From: an uncultured Sphingomonadales bacterium
GTDB taxonomy: Bacteria > Pseudomonadota > Alphaproteobacteria > Sphingomonadales > Sphingomonadaceae
DNA: 64,000 nt
Assembly (NCBI GenBank): GCA_903821605.1
Contig: CAIJLZ010000007.1
Location: 141,392 to 205,391, forward strand
Reading direction: 5' to 3'
Shown: positions 34,924 to 46,159 of the stretch, in pieces
Layout: each line of letters starts with the position of its first letter
How positions within the stretch are numbered: the first letter of the stretch is position 1
Translations under genes and position numbers: made by a program
The notes under the pieces: generated by a model
What the model was told of the DNA's origin: nothing
Databases searched by the model: none
The model's input: only the letters and a program-made list of their open reading frames with translations

Positions 34924-37572
34924 TCAGCCGATCAACAGACCCTTGACGGCATCCAGTGCAGTGGGGGCACTGGCGGCATCCGGGCCACCGCCCTGCGCCA
35001 TGTCCGGCCGACCACCGCCGCCTTGACCGCCCAGCGCCGCCACGGCGGTCTTGACGATATCCACCGCGCTGATCCGGTTGATCAGGTCATCCGTCACGCC
35101 AGCGGCGACACTCGCCTTGCCGTCGTTCAGGGCAATGATCACGGAGATGATCGAGCCATGCGCTTTTTTGGCGTCGTCGATGGTGCCGCGCAATTGCTTG
35201 GGATCAAGGCCATCAACGATCTGGCCAAGGAACGGCAAGCCATTGATCATTTCCGGTCCTGCCGGGGCTGCACCACCGGTGCCGCCACCCATGGCGAGCG
35301 CCTTTTTGGTATCAGCCAGTTCACGCTCCAGCTTGCGGACCTGTTCGACCAGCGCCGTGACGCGGGCCGGGACTTCATCCGGCGAGGTTTTCAGCGTGGT
35401 GGCGATCCCACGCAATTGCTCTTCGCGGCCGGTCAGCCACAGCCGGGCAGCTTCGCCGGTTAGGGCTTCGACCCGGCGGACACCGGAAGACACGGCGCTT
35501 TCCGAAACGATGCGGACCAGACCAATGTCGCCGAGGGCGCGGACATGGGTGCCGCCGCACAGCTCGACCGAATAGTTTTGCGTATCCGCCCGGCCCATGG
35601 ACAGTACGCGGACCTCGTCGCCATATTTTTCACCGAACAGTGCCATCGCGCCTGCGGCAATGGCTTCGTCTGGGGTCATCAGCCGGGTCGTCACCGCGTC
35701 GTTCAAGCGGACCTGCGCGTTTACCTCGGCTTCGATCGCCGCGATATCTTCGGCACTCAGCGCCTTGGGGTGCGAAAAGTCGAAGCGCAGCCGGTCTTCC
35801 GACACCATGCTGCCCTTTTGGCTAACATGGTCGCCAAGACGGTGGCGCAACGCCGCGTGCAACAAGTGGGTTGCGGAGTGATTGGAACGGATGCGGTCGC
35901 GGCGGCCACTGTCGATCGCCAAGTGCACCGGTTCGCCGACCGTGATCGTGCCGGTTTCGACCTTGCCCTGATGGGCATGGAGGCGGCCAAGCGGTTTCAG
36001 CGTGTCACTGACCGTGATCCGAAGGCCTTTGTCATGGCTGATGACGCCCGCATCGCCTTTCTGGCCACCGCTTTCGCCATAGAAGGGGGTCTGGTTGGTC
36101 AGCACCACGATCTCGTCGCCCGCGGATGCGCTTTGCACCTGCTGGCCGTCCTTGATCAGGGCCAGCACCTGACCTTCGCCGCTGTCAGACACATAGCCGG
36201 TGAACTCGGTCGTGCCATGTTCCTCGGAAAGGTCGAACCAGATTTCGTCCGATGCCTTTTCGCCAGACCCCTTCCATGCCGCACGGGCGGCCGCCTTTTG
36301 TGCGGCCATGGCGGCGTCAAAGCCTGCCCGGTCGACGGCCAGACCCTGGGTGCGCAGCGCGTCCTCGGTCAGGTCGTAAGGGAAGCCAAAGGTGTCGTAG
36401 AGCTTGAACGCGGTTTCACCCGGCAGCACACCACCCTCGTTCATGCCAGCAGTGGCTTCGTCAAGCAGCTTCAGCCCCTTGTCGAGCGTCTGGCGGAAAC
36501 GGATTTCCTCATGGCGCAGGGTTTCTTCGATCAGCGGCTGGGCGCGGATCAGTTCCGGATATGCTTGGCCCATTTCGCTGACCAGCGCCGGGACAAGCCG
36601 GTGCATCAACGGATCTTTCGCACCGAGCAGATGCGCATGACGCATGGCACGTCGCATGATCCGGCGCAGCACATAGCCACGTCCCTCGTTGCTGGGCAGG
36701 ACGCCATCGGCGACAAGGAAGCCTGCGGAGCGCAGATGGTCGGAGATCACGCGGTGCGAGGCCTTCATCAGGCCGGACGGGTCATTTTTCGTCAACTCGC
36801 CAGAGGCGGCGATCAGCGTTTTGAACGTGTCGGTGTCGTAATTGTCATGCACACCCTGCAAGACAGCCGACACACGCTCCAGCCCCATGCCGGTGTCAAT
36901 CGACGGCTTGGGCAGATCGAGCCGGGTAGCGGCATCGACTTGCTCATATTGCATGAACACGAGGTTCCAGATTTCGACGAAGCGGTCACCATCTTCGGTC
37001 GGGCTGCCCGGCGGGCCACCGAAGATATGTTCGCCATGATCCCAGAAAATTTCCGAGCATGGCCCGCAAGGGCCGGTATCGCCCATTGACCAGAAATTAT
37101 CAGAGGTCGGGATGCGGATGATCTTGTGATCGGGCAGGCCCGCGATTTTCTTCCACAGGTCGAACGCCTCGTCATCGGTGTGATAGACGGTGACGCAAAG
37201 TCGATCCTTGTCGAGCCCCCAGCCGCGTGTCAGCAGGTCCCATGCCAAGGTGATCGCCTGCTCCTTGAAATAATCGCCGAACGAGAAGTTCCCGAGCATT
37301 TCGAAGAAGGTATGGTGGCGTGCTGTATAGCCCACATTGTCGAGATCATTGTGCTTGCCGCCCGCGCGTACGCACTTCTGTGACGAGGTGGCTGTCACAT
37401 AAGGGCGCTTTTCGAGGCCAGTGAAGACATTCTTGAACGGGACCATGCCCGCGTTCGTGAACATCAGGGTCGGGTCGTTGTGCGGCACAAGCGGGGCCGA
37501 CGGCACGACTTCGTGACCAGCAGCAGCGAAATGATCCAGAAAGGACCGGCGGATGTCATCGGTGGAGCTCAT
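34924..37572 (-). CDS. alaS: Alanyl-tRNA synthetase
   Basis: Full-length 882-residue enzyme. Class II catalytic domain at the N-terminus ([41 protein letters not shown]), the editing domain with [16 protein letters not shown] and the zinc motif CGGTHV, and the C-terminal DHHA1 domain rich in Gly/Ala/Pro ([19 protein letters not shown]). The ATG at 37572 has AAGAG. Standalone gene; the stop is 18 bases from the antiporter stop on the other strand. Confidence 0.98.
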   Translation of the reverse strand: MSSTDDIRRSFLDHFAAAGHEVVPSAPLVPHNDPTLMFTNAGMVPFKNVFTGLEKRPYVTATSSQKCVRAGGKHNDLDNVGYTARHHTFFEMLGNFSFGDYFKEQAITLAWDLLTRGWGLDKDRLCVTVYHTDDEAFDLWKKIAGLPDHKIIRIPTSDNFWSMGDTGPCGPCSEIFWDHGEHIFGGPPGSPTEDGDRFVEIWNLVFMQYEQVDAATRLDLPKPSIDTGMGLERVSAVLQGVHDNYDTDTFKTLIAASGELTKNDPSGLMKASHRVISDHLRSAGFLVADGVLPSNEGRGYVLRRIMRRAMRHAHLLGAKDPLMHRLVPALVSEMGQAYPELIRAQPLIEETLRHEEIRFRQTLDKGLKLLDEATAGMNEGGVLPGETAFKLYDTFGFPYDLTEDALRTQGLAVDRAGFDAAMAAQKAAARAAWKGSGEKASDEIWFDLSEEHGTTEFTGYVSDSGEGQVLALIKDGQQVQSASAGDEIVVLTNQTPFYGESGGQKGDAGVISHDKGLRITVSDTLKPLGRLHAHQGKVETGTITVGEPVHLAIDSGRRDRIRSNHSATHLLHAALRHRLGDHVSQKGSMVSEDRLRFDFSHPKALSAEDIAAIEAEVNAQVRLNDAVTTRLMTPDEAIAAGAMALFGEKYGDEVRVLSMGRADTQNYSVELCGGTHVRALGDIGLVRIVSESAVSSGVRRVEALTGEAARLWLTGREEQLRGIATTLKTSPDEVPARVTALVEQVRKLERELADTKKALAMGGGTGGAAPAGPEMINGLPFLGQIVDGLDPKQLRGTIDDAKKAHGSIISVIIALNDGKASVAAGVTDDLINRISAVDIVKTAVAALGGQGGGGRPDMAQGGGPDAASAPTALDAVKGLLIG

Positions 37573-37630
37573 GGCTCTTTCGCTTAGGCGAGGATTTGTC
37601 TGCGCTCAAGCGTGACTTGGACAGGATCGG

Positions 37631-38287
37631 CTATTTCACAAGAATCGGGAAAATTTCCTTGAGCGCCGCAACCTTGGGAGCATCCCATCGCCGGATGTAG
37701 GGATGGTTGGGATGGCGCTGCATGAAGTCTTGATGTTCCGGCTCGGCTGGGAAGAATCGGCCATGTTCGATCCGCGTGACGATTGGCCGGTTGAAACGGC
37801 GCGATTCGGTCAGTTGCGCGATGTAATGGCGGGCGACCTGCGCCTGCTCCGGGGTCTGGGCGAAGATCGCTGAGCGGTAGCTTGGGCCACGATCCGGGCC
37901 TTGTCGATCAAGCTGGGTCGGATCATGTGCGACCGCGAAAAACACACGCAACAATGTGCCATAGCTGATGCGGCGTGGGTCGTAGATGATTCGGATGGCT
38001 TCCGCATGGCGGGTTGTTTCCGTAGAGACCTGCGCATAGGTCGCAGTCGCAGCGGTGCCGCCGGCATAGCCGGAGGTTACAGAGTTGACCCCCGAGAGTC
38101 GTTCGAAGACAGCCTCCATCCCCCAAAAACAGCCACCCGCCAACACGGCGACGGCCTGACCGATCGGCACGCCCTCGTCATGCACGGGCGCCGGTAAAGA
38201 CTGGGGATGTTCGGCCTCGCTGCTGACCGACAGCAGGAACACGAGGACAGCGAATGCGGCTCCACCGCTCAGGAGGATGCGCCTCAT
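37631..38287 (-). CDS. msrA: Peptide methionine sulfoxide reductase MsrA, exported
   Basis: Reduces methionine-S-sulfoxide in proteins. 218 residues with the catalytic Cys53 in GGCFWGMEAVF, followed by GVNSVTSGYAGG, and the C-terminal region HPNHPYIRRWD. The first 25 residues are a typical Sec signal peptide or anchor (RRILLSGGAAFAVLVFLLSVSSEA), so the enzyme is likely periplasmic. It overlaps msrB by 4 bases (ATGA). Confidence 0.93.
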   Translation of the reverse strand: MRRILLSGGAAFAVLVFLLSVSSEAEHPQSLPAPVHDEGVPIGQAVAVLAGGCFWGMEAVFERLSGVNSVTSGYAGGTAATATYAQVSTETTRHAEAIRIIYDPRRISYGTLLRVFFAVAHDPTQLDRQGPDRGPSYRSAIFAQTPEQAQVARHYIAQLTESRRFNRPIVTRIEHGRFFPAEPEHQDFMQRHPNHPYIRRWDAPKVAALKEIFPILVK

Positions 38288-38838
38288 CCTCGTTCTGCCG
38301 CATGAAAGCGCAGGGCGACGCCATTAATGCAATAGCGTTTGCCAGTCGGTGGCGGCCCATCATCGAAAACATGGCCAAGATGGCCACCACAGCGCCGGCA
38401 ATGGACCTCGGTGCGGGCACGGGTGAGTTGGTGGTCGAGGCGCATGCCAATGGCGCGGGCCAGCGGCTGCCAAAAACTTGGCCAGCCTGTCCGGCTGTCA
38501 TATTTTGCGGCAGATGCGAAAAGCGGCAGATCGCAGCCAGCGCAATGATAGGTGCCCCGGCGCTTTTCGCGATGGAGAGGACTAGAAAACGGCCGCTCCG
38601 TGGCCTCATGGCGCAAGGTCGCATAGGCGGCGGGGGAGAGGCGTTGCCGCCACGCCTGATCGCTCAGGACAAGTTCAAAACGGCTCGCCGCGTGCGATAG
38701 GCTTGGCGGAAAAAAACAGGCTGTTGCCGCGCCCAATAGAAAAAAGCGCCGCGATGCTCTGCCGCCGGAAGGCGCAGCATCGCGGCCAGCTTGGCTTTGC
38801 CTATTGCGGCAGATGGGAGGCGAGGGACGGCTGATCAT
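38284..38838 (-). CDS. msrB: Peptide methionine sulfoxide reductase MsrB with Tat signal
   Basis: Reduces methionine-R-sulfoxide. 184 residues with two zinc-binding CxxC pairs (CAGC at 99-102, CRRC at 147-150), GWPSFWQP, GGHLGHVFDDGP and the catalytic Cys170 in RYCING. The N-terminus carries a twin-arginine signal SRRFFLLGAAT (29-39) and AxA-type cleavage region SLSHAASRF. The start overlaps lemA by 38 bases and the stop overlaps msrA by 4, so lemA-msrB-msrA are co-translated. Both Msr enzymes therefore seem directed to the cell envelope. Confidence 0.93.
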   Translation of the reverse strand: MISRPSPPICRNRQSQAGRDAAPSGGRASRRFFLLGAATACFFPPSLSHAASRFELVLSDQAWRQRLSPAAYATLRHEATERPFSSPLHREKRRGTYHCAGCDLPLFASAAKYDSRTGWPSFWQPLARAIGMRLDHQLTRARTEVHCRRCGGHLGHVFDDGPPPTGKRYCINGVALRFHAAERG

Positions 38839-39331
38839 AGCTTATCGGCTTGAACCCGAGCATGCTCGCAAATAACACGCCGGGGAAGGCATCGCAGGCA
38901 CATTCATATTCGGCATAGGCCCGGCGCCGTGAACGGCGCGCAGTTGTCAGCCGGGCATCCGCAATCAGTAGTTCACGGCGTGCGGACATATAGCCAACGT
39001 CGCTGTGAAGTGCCGGGTCAGCAGAGGCCAGTTCCACGAGATGTTCGATGGCGCTGGCGAGTTGGCCTTCCTCGAAGGAAAAGCGGTCGGGAGATGCGGC
39101 TTGCACGGCCTGTTCGCTTGCCGTCTCGACAGCCGCCCGGGCGGTCGTGGCGGTGCCGGCCGAGATCGTTTGCAGCAAAATATCAATGGCATTGGCGCGC
39201 AACTGCAACTGGTCGCGATAGGCGGCTTCGGCGCGCCCGCATTCGCGTTGGCGTGCGACCAGACCGATATACACCATGGCAAGTGCCAACAAGATAAAGC
39301 CCACAGGGCCCAGGACCATGAACAAGCCCAT
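38801..39331 (-). CDS. LemA-family membrane protein
   Basis: 176 residues: an N-terminal hydrophobic anchor (VLGPVGFILLALAMVYIGLV) and a helical-bundle domain with the LemA signatures RANAIDILLQTI, a long amphipathic middle, and the C-terminal CDAFPGVLFASMLGFKPISY (the usual FP...A...GF block). Sequence is diverged from textbook LemA. I chose ATG 39331, which has GGGAG seven bases upstream; the open frame extends to 39412. Its function is unknown, but it sits in an operon with two exported Msr enzymes. Confidence 0.75.
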   Translation of the reverse strand: MGLFMVLGPVGFILLALAMVYIGLVARQRECGRAEAAYRDQLQLRANAIDILLQTISAGTATTARAAVETASEQAVQAASPDRFSFEEGQLASAIEHLVELASADPALHSDVGYMSARRELLIADARLTTARRSRRRAYAEYECACDAFPGVLFASMLGFKPISYDQPSLASHLPQ

Positions 39332-39385
39332 CCATCTTCTCCCAAATGATATTGTATTTTGACGTAAGGCTATCATGGATCGGTT

Positions 39386-39455
39386 TTGATGCAATACCAA
39401 TCGCATCAACACGACAATAGACCGGCCGCCCGATGGGGCTGGCCGGTCTTTCTTT
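39386..39455 (+). terminator. Two hairpins with plus-strand T-tail between lemA and aspC
   Basis: TTGATGC (39386-39392) pairs with GCATCAA (39103+300, i.e. 39403-39409). Then AGACCGGCC (39419-39427) pairs with GGCCGGTCT (39441-39449), with an inner GCCC/GGGC, followed by TTCTTT. The T-tail is on the plus strand, yet both flanking genes are on the minus strand. It may be an imperfect terminator of aspC or the end of an unrecognised plus-strand RNA. Confidence 0.5.
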
Positions 39456-39493
39456 ATCGCCTGTCACTTTGCTGGCCCGCAGGCCCGTTGTGC

Positions 39494-40747
<1,254 letters not shown>

Positions 40748-40807
40748 CTATGACCGCAAACGAGCCGCCCTATATCGCCGGTCATCGGGACAGGCAATGG
40801 GCCTGTC

Positions 40808-41926
40808 TCATTGCACGATGCGGTGGTCGAGCAGCGGGATATCCCATGCTACCCCAAAGGGGCGGGCACGAAAACGATCCGGGCTGATCCCTGCCTGCCT
40901 CAGCGCGCGCTTGAGCAGATAGGGTGGGGTATTGCGCGCTTCAAAGCTCAGTCGGAACGTGCCCCAGTGGATAGCGAGCGCATGGGCGGCCCCGAGCTTG
41001 CGATAGATGGCCACGGCTTCATACGGGCCGATGTGGCTGTCGGTCGTCATTTCACCCGGCGCAAAGCGGAATGCGCCGATCGGTAGCATGGCGAAGCGGA
41101 TCGGGCCGTATCGTGCGGCCTCGCTGGGCCAGCGCATGTCACCTGCCCCGGTGTCGCCTGCAAAAAAGATGTTACCGGCGGGCGTCGTCACGACAAAGCT
41201 TGACCATAAGGCCCGGTTGCGGTCGGTAAACCAGCGGCTGCTCCAGTGGTGGTTGCGGGTGGCGATTACATCCACGCCGGGCTTCACCGTCAGCCTGTGC
41301 CCCCATTCGAGCGCGCGTGACGGGATGTTGCCTGCGGCACGAATGATCATATCGTTGCCTAGGCTGGTCACGATCAATGGCCGGTCGCGGTCCCAAAGGC
41401 GTTTCAGCGTGGGTTGGTCAAGGTGATCATAGTGATTGTGACTAACCAGTACGAGGTCGATCTTCGGCAGGTCGTCAAACCGGACGCCCGGCGCTGCGAC
41501 ACGCTTTGGCCCGCTCCGGCCGAATGGGCCGGCGCGCTCGCTCCATATCGGGTCGGTCAGGATGTTCAGGCCCTGTGTCTGTATCAACACTGTCGAATGA
41601 CCGACCCAATGCACGACCATCCGATCACCCGCGATCCGGTCGGCGGGGCGGACAGGTGTCACCGGGACTTGATCGGGCCAAGGGGGGCGCCCTTCGCCAA
41701 GGATCATGCGGAGAAAGAAGTCGCCCCGATTGCGGTTCCCGCCGGGCAGGCGCAACGGATATTGTTGATCGGGGTTGAAAAAGCGCTCCCCGTCAAAATG
41801 TCCGCTTTCGAGGCCTTCATAATAGATACGGTCGAGGAAGGGCGGCAGCATGACGATGGTGAGCGAGATGAGAATGACCAATCCAGCCAATAGTCGGCCT
41901 AGCCAGCCTGCCCATCTCCACACCAT
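40808..41926 (-). CDS. MBL-fold metal hydrolase, NAPE-PLD-like
   Basis: 372 residues with an N-terminal membrane anchor (LLAGLVILISLTIVMLPPFL). The metallo-beta-lactamase fold has SHNHYDHLD (HxHxDH), WVGHSTVLIQ, TDPIWSERAGPF, and a further His ligand in RNHHWSSR. The overall layout with AGDTGAGDMRW matches the N-acylphosphatidylethanolamine phospholipase D-like family. It may act on lipids at the cytoplasmic membrane, but the substrate is unproven. ATG at 41926. Confidence 0.88.
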   Translation of the reverse strand: MVWRWAGWLGRLLAGLVILISLTIVMLPPFLDRIYYEGLESGHFDGERFFNPDQQYPLRLPGGNRNRGDFFLRMILGEGRPPWPDQVPVTPVRPADRIAGDRMVVHWVGHSTVLIQTQGLNILTDPIWSERAGPFGRSGPKRVAAPGVRFDDLPKIDLVLVSHNHYDHLDQPTLKRLWDRDRPLIVTSLGNDMIIRAAGNIPSRALEWGHRLTVKPGVDVIATRNHHWSSRWFTDRNRALWSSFVVTTPAGNIFFAGDTGAGDMRWPSEAARYGPIRFAMLPIGAFRFAPGEMTTDSHIGPYEAVAIYRKLGAAHALAIHWGTFRLSFEARNTPPYLLKRALRQAGISPDRFRARPFGVAWDIPLLDHRIVQ

Positions 41927-41967
41927 CAATTACGCCCTTCCAATCAACTGAGCCAATTGCTTGCAGA

Positions 41968-42888
41968 TCACGCTTCCGGCAGGAAGTCGGGAACTGACAG
42001 GTAACGCTCGCCGGTATCATAGTTGAAGCCGAGGACGCGGCTGCCTGCGGGCAGTTCCTCTAGCTTCTGGGCAATGGCGGCGAGCGTCGCACCGGACGAG
42101 ATGCCGACCAACATGCCTTCTTCGCGGGCGGCGCGGCGGGCATATTCCTTGGCATCGTTCGGATCGACCTGAATCACGCCGTCAAGCAGTTGGGTATGCA
42201 GGTTAGTCGGCACGAAACCCGCGCCGATGCCCTGAATCGGATGGGGGCCGGGTGCGCCGCCGCTGATGACCGGCGAGAGCGTCGGTTCGACGGCATAGAC
42301 TTTGAGTGCCGGCCACGCCTTTTTCAGTACTTCCGCCGTGCCGGTGATATGGCCGCCTGTCCCAACTCCCGTGATCAACACGTCGATCGGGCTGTCGGCG
42401 AAGTCGGCGAGAATTTCCTGCGCCGTTGTCCGTTCATGGACCGAGATGTTGGCGGGGTTCTCGAACTGCTGCGGCATCCATGCGCCGGGCGTCTGTTCGA
42501 CCAGTTCGAGCGCCCGTTCGATGGCGCCCTTCATCCCTTTTTCGCGCGGGGTGAGGTCGAAGCTTGCACCATAGGCCAGCATCAGGCGCCGACGTTCCAG
42601 CGACATGCTTTCGGGCATGACAAGGACCAGTCGATAGCCTTTGACCGCGGCGACCATAGCAAGGCCGATGCCGGTGTTGCCCGATGTCGGTTCGATGATC
42701 GTACCGCCGGGTGTGAGCGCGCCGGAGGCTTCGGCGGTCTCGATCATGGCCAGTGCGATCCGGTCCTTGATCGAGCCGCCCGGATTGCTCCGTTCCGACT
42801 TGATCCAGACTTCAGCCGATCCGAACAGCCGCTGCACACGAATATGCGGGGTGTTGCCGATGGTGTCCAAGATGGAATTTGCTTTCAT
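41968..42888 (-). CDS. cysK: Cysteine synthase A (O-acetylserine sulfhydrylase)
   Basis: PLP enzyme forming cysteine from O-acetylserine and sulfide. 306 residues with Lys41 in [13 protein letters not shown], the [10 protein letters not shown] substrate loop, [10 protein letters not shown] phosphate-binding loop, and SSGATLAA near the C-terminus. It overlaps the upstream MFS gene by 4 bases (ATGA). Confidence 0.96.
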   Translation of the reverse strand: MKANSILDTIGNTPHIRVQRLFGSAEVWIKSERSNPGGSIKDRIALAMIETAEASGALTPGGTIIEPTSGNTGIGLAMVAAVKGYRLVLVMPESMSLERRRLMLAYGASFDLTPREKGMKGAIERALELVEQTPGAWMPQQFENPANISVHERTTAQEILADFADSPIDVLITGVGTGGHITGTAEVLKKAWPALKVYAVEPTLSPVISGGAPGPHPIQGIGAGFVPTNLHTQLLDGVIQVDPNDAKEYARRAAREEGMLVGISSGATLAAIAQKLEELPAGSRVLGFNYDTGERYLSVPDFLPEA

Positions 42889-44183
42889 CCAACTGTCTCC
42901 TTTGCAGCGTCATTCTTGCCAGGCGGATCGAATGTCCGAGCATGGCGAAGTTCAGGGAAAAGCCTGGCCCAGAGGACCGTGACGAGGATCGCGCCGATGC
43001 CGCCTGCCACAACGGCGGCGACTGGTCCGATCAGGGCAGCGAGTAGCCCGCTCTCCGCCTCGCCCAATTCATTGGAACCAGAGATGAACATGATCGACAC
43101 CGCGCCGACGCGGCCGCGCATTTCATCCGGCGTATGGATCTGGACCAGCGTCTGACGGACATAGACCGATACCATGTCGAGCGCGCCCAGACCGGCCAGC
43201 GCGCCTAGCGCGATGATCATCGGCTCCGATGGGAAAATAAGATGGGACAGGCCGAAAATAACGGTGACCACGCCGAACAGCGCCACTGCCGCCAGCATTT
43301 TTACACCGACATTATAGGCCAGCGGCCGGAAGCCGAACCAGATGGCCACTGCGGCGGCGCCAAAGGCCGGGGCGGCCCGCAAATGGCCGAGACCTTCGGC
43401 GCCGACATGGAGAATGTCGCGCGCATAGACCGGCAGCATGGCAGTGGCACCGGCCAGCAGTACCGCGACGAAATCGAGCGAAATCGAGCCGAGCACCAGC
43501 CGGTTGCGACGGACATAATGCAGGCCGTCGATCATTTGCCGCCACGGGCTTTGTTCGGACGACATGCTTTTACGCGGAAAGGGTCGGATCAGGTGCAGCG
43601 CCAACAAGGCTACCGCAAATAGAAAAGCCGCCAGCGCATAGGGGGCGGAGGCATGGGCGGCGTAGAGATAGCCACCCACGGCCGGGCCGATAATCGCCCC
43701 CAATTGCCATGCCATTGAACTATAGGCGATGGCCGTGGGCATGAGTTTGGTGGGCACGATATTGGGGGTGATGCCCTGCAATGCAGGCCCGGCAAAGGCG
43801 CGCGCGACACCCAGCATGGCCGCCGCGAAAAACAGGATTGGCAGCGAGGTCGTGCCTTGCCATGTCGTGAACGCGAGCAGGCCGGCGCAGGCGATTTCGA
43901 GCAGAATGGCAAATTGCGCGACTCGCCGCCGGTCGTACCGGTCGGCGATCCAGCCCGCATAAAGCCCGAAGGCGAGTAGCGGCGCAAATTGGGCAAGGCC
44001 GACCAGACCGAGCTGGAACGCGGCGGCCTTGAGCCCCATGGTCTGGCGCGCAAGGTCGTAGACCTGCCAGCCAATAACCACGACCAGCGCCATCTGGGCA
44101 AGGATCGCCAACGACCGTGCCAGCCAGTAATAGCGGAAGTCGCGGATAGCGAAAGGGTGGCTCGGCTGGTGCTCGGAGGTCAT
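42885..44183 (-). CDS. MFS transporter (EntS/MFS_3-like)
   Basis: 432 residues with about 12 membrane helices and the MFS loop [14 protein letters not shown] between helices 2 and 3. The start [18 protein letters not shown] is characteristic of the MFS_3 group that includes enterobactin exporter EntS. The substrate is unknown. It is co-translated with cysK, which hints at an export or thiol link (inference only). Confidence 0.9.
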   Translation of the reverse strand: MTSEHQPSHPFAIRDFRYYWLARSLAILAQMALVVVIGWQVYDLARQTMGLKAAAFQLGLVGLAQFAPLLAFGLYAGWIADRYDRRRVAQFAILLEIACAGLLAFTTWQGTTSLPILFFAAAMLGVARAFAGPALQGITPNIVPTKLMPTAIAYSSMAWQLGAIIGPAVGGYLYAAHASAPYALAAFLFAVALLALHLIRPFPRKSMSSEQSPWRQMIDGLHYVRRNRLVLGSISLDFVAVLLAGATAMLPVYARDILHVGAEGLGHLRAAPAFGAAAVAIWFGFRPLAYNVGVKMLAAVALFGVVTVIFGLSHLIFPSEPMIIALGALAGLGALDMVSVYVRQTLVQIHTPDEMRGRVGAVSIMFISGSNELGEAESGLLAALIGPVAAVVAGGIGAILVTVLWARLFPELRHARTFDPPGKNDAAKETVG

Positions 44184-44282
44184 GATGTGCCCACCCTAGT
44201 CAGCCGGGACAGGGCTGGCAATTCACGCCTTTCTTTTCACGACCATAGCCCCACTTGGGGCGATGGCTCCCGCCTCATGCGG

Positions 44283-44840
44283 TCAGCGGATCACGGCGCA
44301 GGCAATCCGGGCGCCGCTATTGCCGGCCGGGTCGGTGCGGTAATCGTCCTGCGTGGCATGGATCACGACCGCTGCACCATCAGCATCCAGCAGGGGCTGT
44401 TCGTCACCCGACAGGTGCAGCCCCTGTAACCGGATGGTCGCGTTGACGCGCCCGGCGGCGTTGGCGGATATCATTGGCAGGTCGCCACGATGGGCCGTGT
44501 CGGCGCCCGGTTGTCCATGATGCTGAGCCGACGGATTCCAGTGGCCGCCTGCATCCTTGAAATCGGGGATGGTGCAATTGCCGACCGCATGGAGATGGGC
44601 GCCGTGTAGGCCTGTGCTGACATGCTTTGCCTTGATCTTCATGACGACATCGCCGCCCTGTTGGCGCAGCGTCACAGTGCCGATTTTCTCGCCCGCACCA
44701 TTGATGATATCCCCCTTGGCGGCTGTCGGGGCGGCGCGACCATATCCATCGCCAGCATAGGCGACCGATGCCCCACTTGTGATGAGCAGCGCGAGCGGAA
44801 GCATGAAGTGAGGCTTAGTGAACCGGTCGAAAACAGCCAT
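44283..44840 (-). CDS. sodC: Periplasmic Cu/Zn superoxide dismutase
   Basis: 185 residues with a signal peptide (LPLALLITSGASVAYA) and the SodC core: GLHGAHLHAVGNC with metal His and disulfide Cys, GGHWNP, HRGDLP, and GAAVVIHATQDDYRTDPAGNSGARIACAVI. All metal ligands look present. It dismutates superoxide in the periplasm. Together with exported MsrA/MsrB it adds to envelope oxidative defence in this window. GGAAAG precedes the ATG. Confidence 0.95.
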   Translation of the reverse strand: MAVFDRFTKPHFMLPLALLITSGASVAYAGDGYGRAAPTAAKGDIINGAGEKIGTVTLRQQGGDVVMKIKAKHVSTGLHGAHLHAVGNCTIPDFKDAGGHWNPSAQHHGQPGADTAHRGDLPMISANAAGRVNATIRLQGLHLSGDEQPLLDADGAAVVIHATQDDYRTDPAGNSGARIACAVIR

Positions 44841-44916
44841 GTCGCTTTCCTTTCATCAGGGGACTATTCCAGATAGGGAAGCCCTCCCTGTCGGTACAGC
44901 CCCGCGAGTGTGAATT

Positions 44917-45729
44917 ATGCCTGAACTGCCCGAAGTCGAAACGACCATCCGCGGCCTGCGTCCCTGCCTTGAAGGGGAGGTGTTGACGCTGGTGGAACCC
45001 CGTCGTGCCGATCTTCGGCGGCCCATTCCGGCGGATTTGCGTCAGCGCCTGACCGGCGCGCGGGTGATCGGCCTCTCGCGCCGGGCTAAATATGGGCTGA
45101 TCCACACCGACCGAGAGGATACGTTGATTTTTCACCTCGGCATGTCGGGGCGCTGGCGCATCGCACCGGCGCAGTTGGACAAGCACGACCATCTCATCAT
45201 CGAGACAGCCAGCGGCAAGCGATTGGTGCTCAACGATCCTCGCCGTTTCGGCTCGCTTGATCTTATGCCAACGGTTGACGTCGCAGCGTTCGATCCCTTC
45301 ACCCGTATGGGGCCGGAGCCGCTGGGTGATGATTTCACCCCTGCCGTATTGGCCCAAGCGCTAAAGGGCCGAGTGGGGCCGATCAAGTTGTTGCTGCTGG
45401 ATCAAAAGGTCGTCGCGGGGCTTGGGAATATCTATGTCTGCGAAGCGCTCAACATGGCGGGCATCAGCCCGATACGGCCAGGAGGAAACGTCTCCCGCGC
45501 CGCGATTAACCGGCTGGTGCCCGCGATCAAGCAGGTGCTAGCCGCGGCGATCGAGGCAGGTGGATCTACGTTGCGCGACTATGCCCGACCGGATGGAGAA
45601 CTGGGCTATTTCTTCAAGCAGTGGCGGGTATATGGCCGCGAGGGTGAGCCTTGCGTCTGTGGCGGCACCGTTCAACGACGGACCGATGGTGGGCGATCCA
45701 CCTTCTTTTGTCCGGCTTGCCAGAAATAG
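44917..45729 (+). CDS. mutM: Formamidopyrimidine-DNA glycosylase (Fpg/MutM)
   Basis: Removes 8-oxoguanine and formamidopyrimidines and cuts the AP site. 270 residues starting MPELPEVETTIRGL, with the catalytic Pro2 and Glu3, the H2TH region LLLDQKVVAGLGNIYVCEAL, and a C-terminal zinc finger CVCGGT...FFCPACQK. Divergent from sodC. Confidence 0.97.
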   Translation: MPELPEVETTIRGLRPCLEGEVLTLVEPRRADLRRPIPADLRQRLTGARVIGLSRRAKYGLIHTDREDTLIFHLGMSGRWRIAPAQLDKHDHLIIETASGKRLVLNDPRRFGSLDLMPTVDVAAFDPFTRMGPEPLGDDFTPAVLAQALKGRVGPIKLLLLDQKVVAGLGNIYVCEALNMAGISPIRPGGNVSRAAINRLVPAIKQVLAAAIEAGGSTLRDYARPDGELGYFFKQWRVYGREGEPCVCGGTVQRRTDGGRSTFFCPACQK

Positions 45730-45784
45730 CGCCCGTTGGGCCGTGCCTGTTCCCTTATCGGGGCTTTCCCTCTACAGGGCGGAC

Positions 45785-46159
45785 ATGAACGCCCTCATCC
45801 TCGTCATGTCGGGCGGTGCCATCGGTGCCGCTGGACGCTATCTCGTTGGCAATGCCGCGCGCGCCTTATGGGGCGGCGGTTGGCCATGGGGTACGCTGAC
45901 CGTCAATATTGTTGGCGGTTTCGTGATGGGTTTGGTGGCGGCGTTGTTCGCTGCGCGCGTCATTAATGAGCCGACCCGATTGTTGCTCGCCACCGGTGTG
46001 CTGGGTGGCTTCACCACCTTTTCGGCCTTTAGCCTCGAAGTGGTAACGATGATTGAGGCCGGGCGCAGCATGGGCGCGCTTGGCTATGCGTTGGCGTCGG
46101 TCGCAGGATCGGTACTGGCATTGTGGTGCGGCATGATGGTCGCAAGGGGAATCGCATGA
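45785..46159 (+). CDS. crcB: Fluoride exporter CrcB/Fluc
   Basis: 124-residue four-helix channel for fluoride. Family residues: GGAIGAAGRYLVG, WGTLTVNIVGGFVMG with the conserved Asn, and GVLGGFTTFSAFSLE with the phenylalanine box. I looked for a fluoride riboswitch in the 55-base leader and saw none. A longer ORF is open upstream inside mutM. Its stop overlaps the pseudouridine synthase start (ATGA). Confidence 0.95.
   Translation: MNALILVMSGGAIGAAGRYLVGNAARALWGGGWPWGTLTVNIVGGFVMGLVAALFAARVINEPTRLLLATGVLGGFTTFSAFSLEVVTMIEAGRSMGALGYALASVAGSVLALWCGMMVARGIA

Noticed and set aside
45730..45784. Possible fluoride riboswitch upstream of crcB
   Set aside because: The leader is only 55 bases and lacks the conserved riboswitch core.
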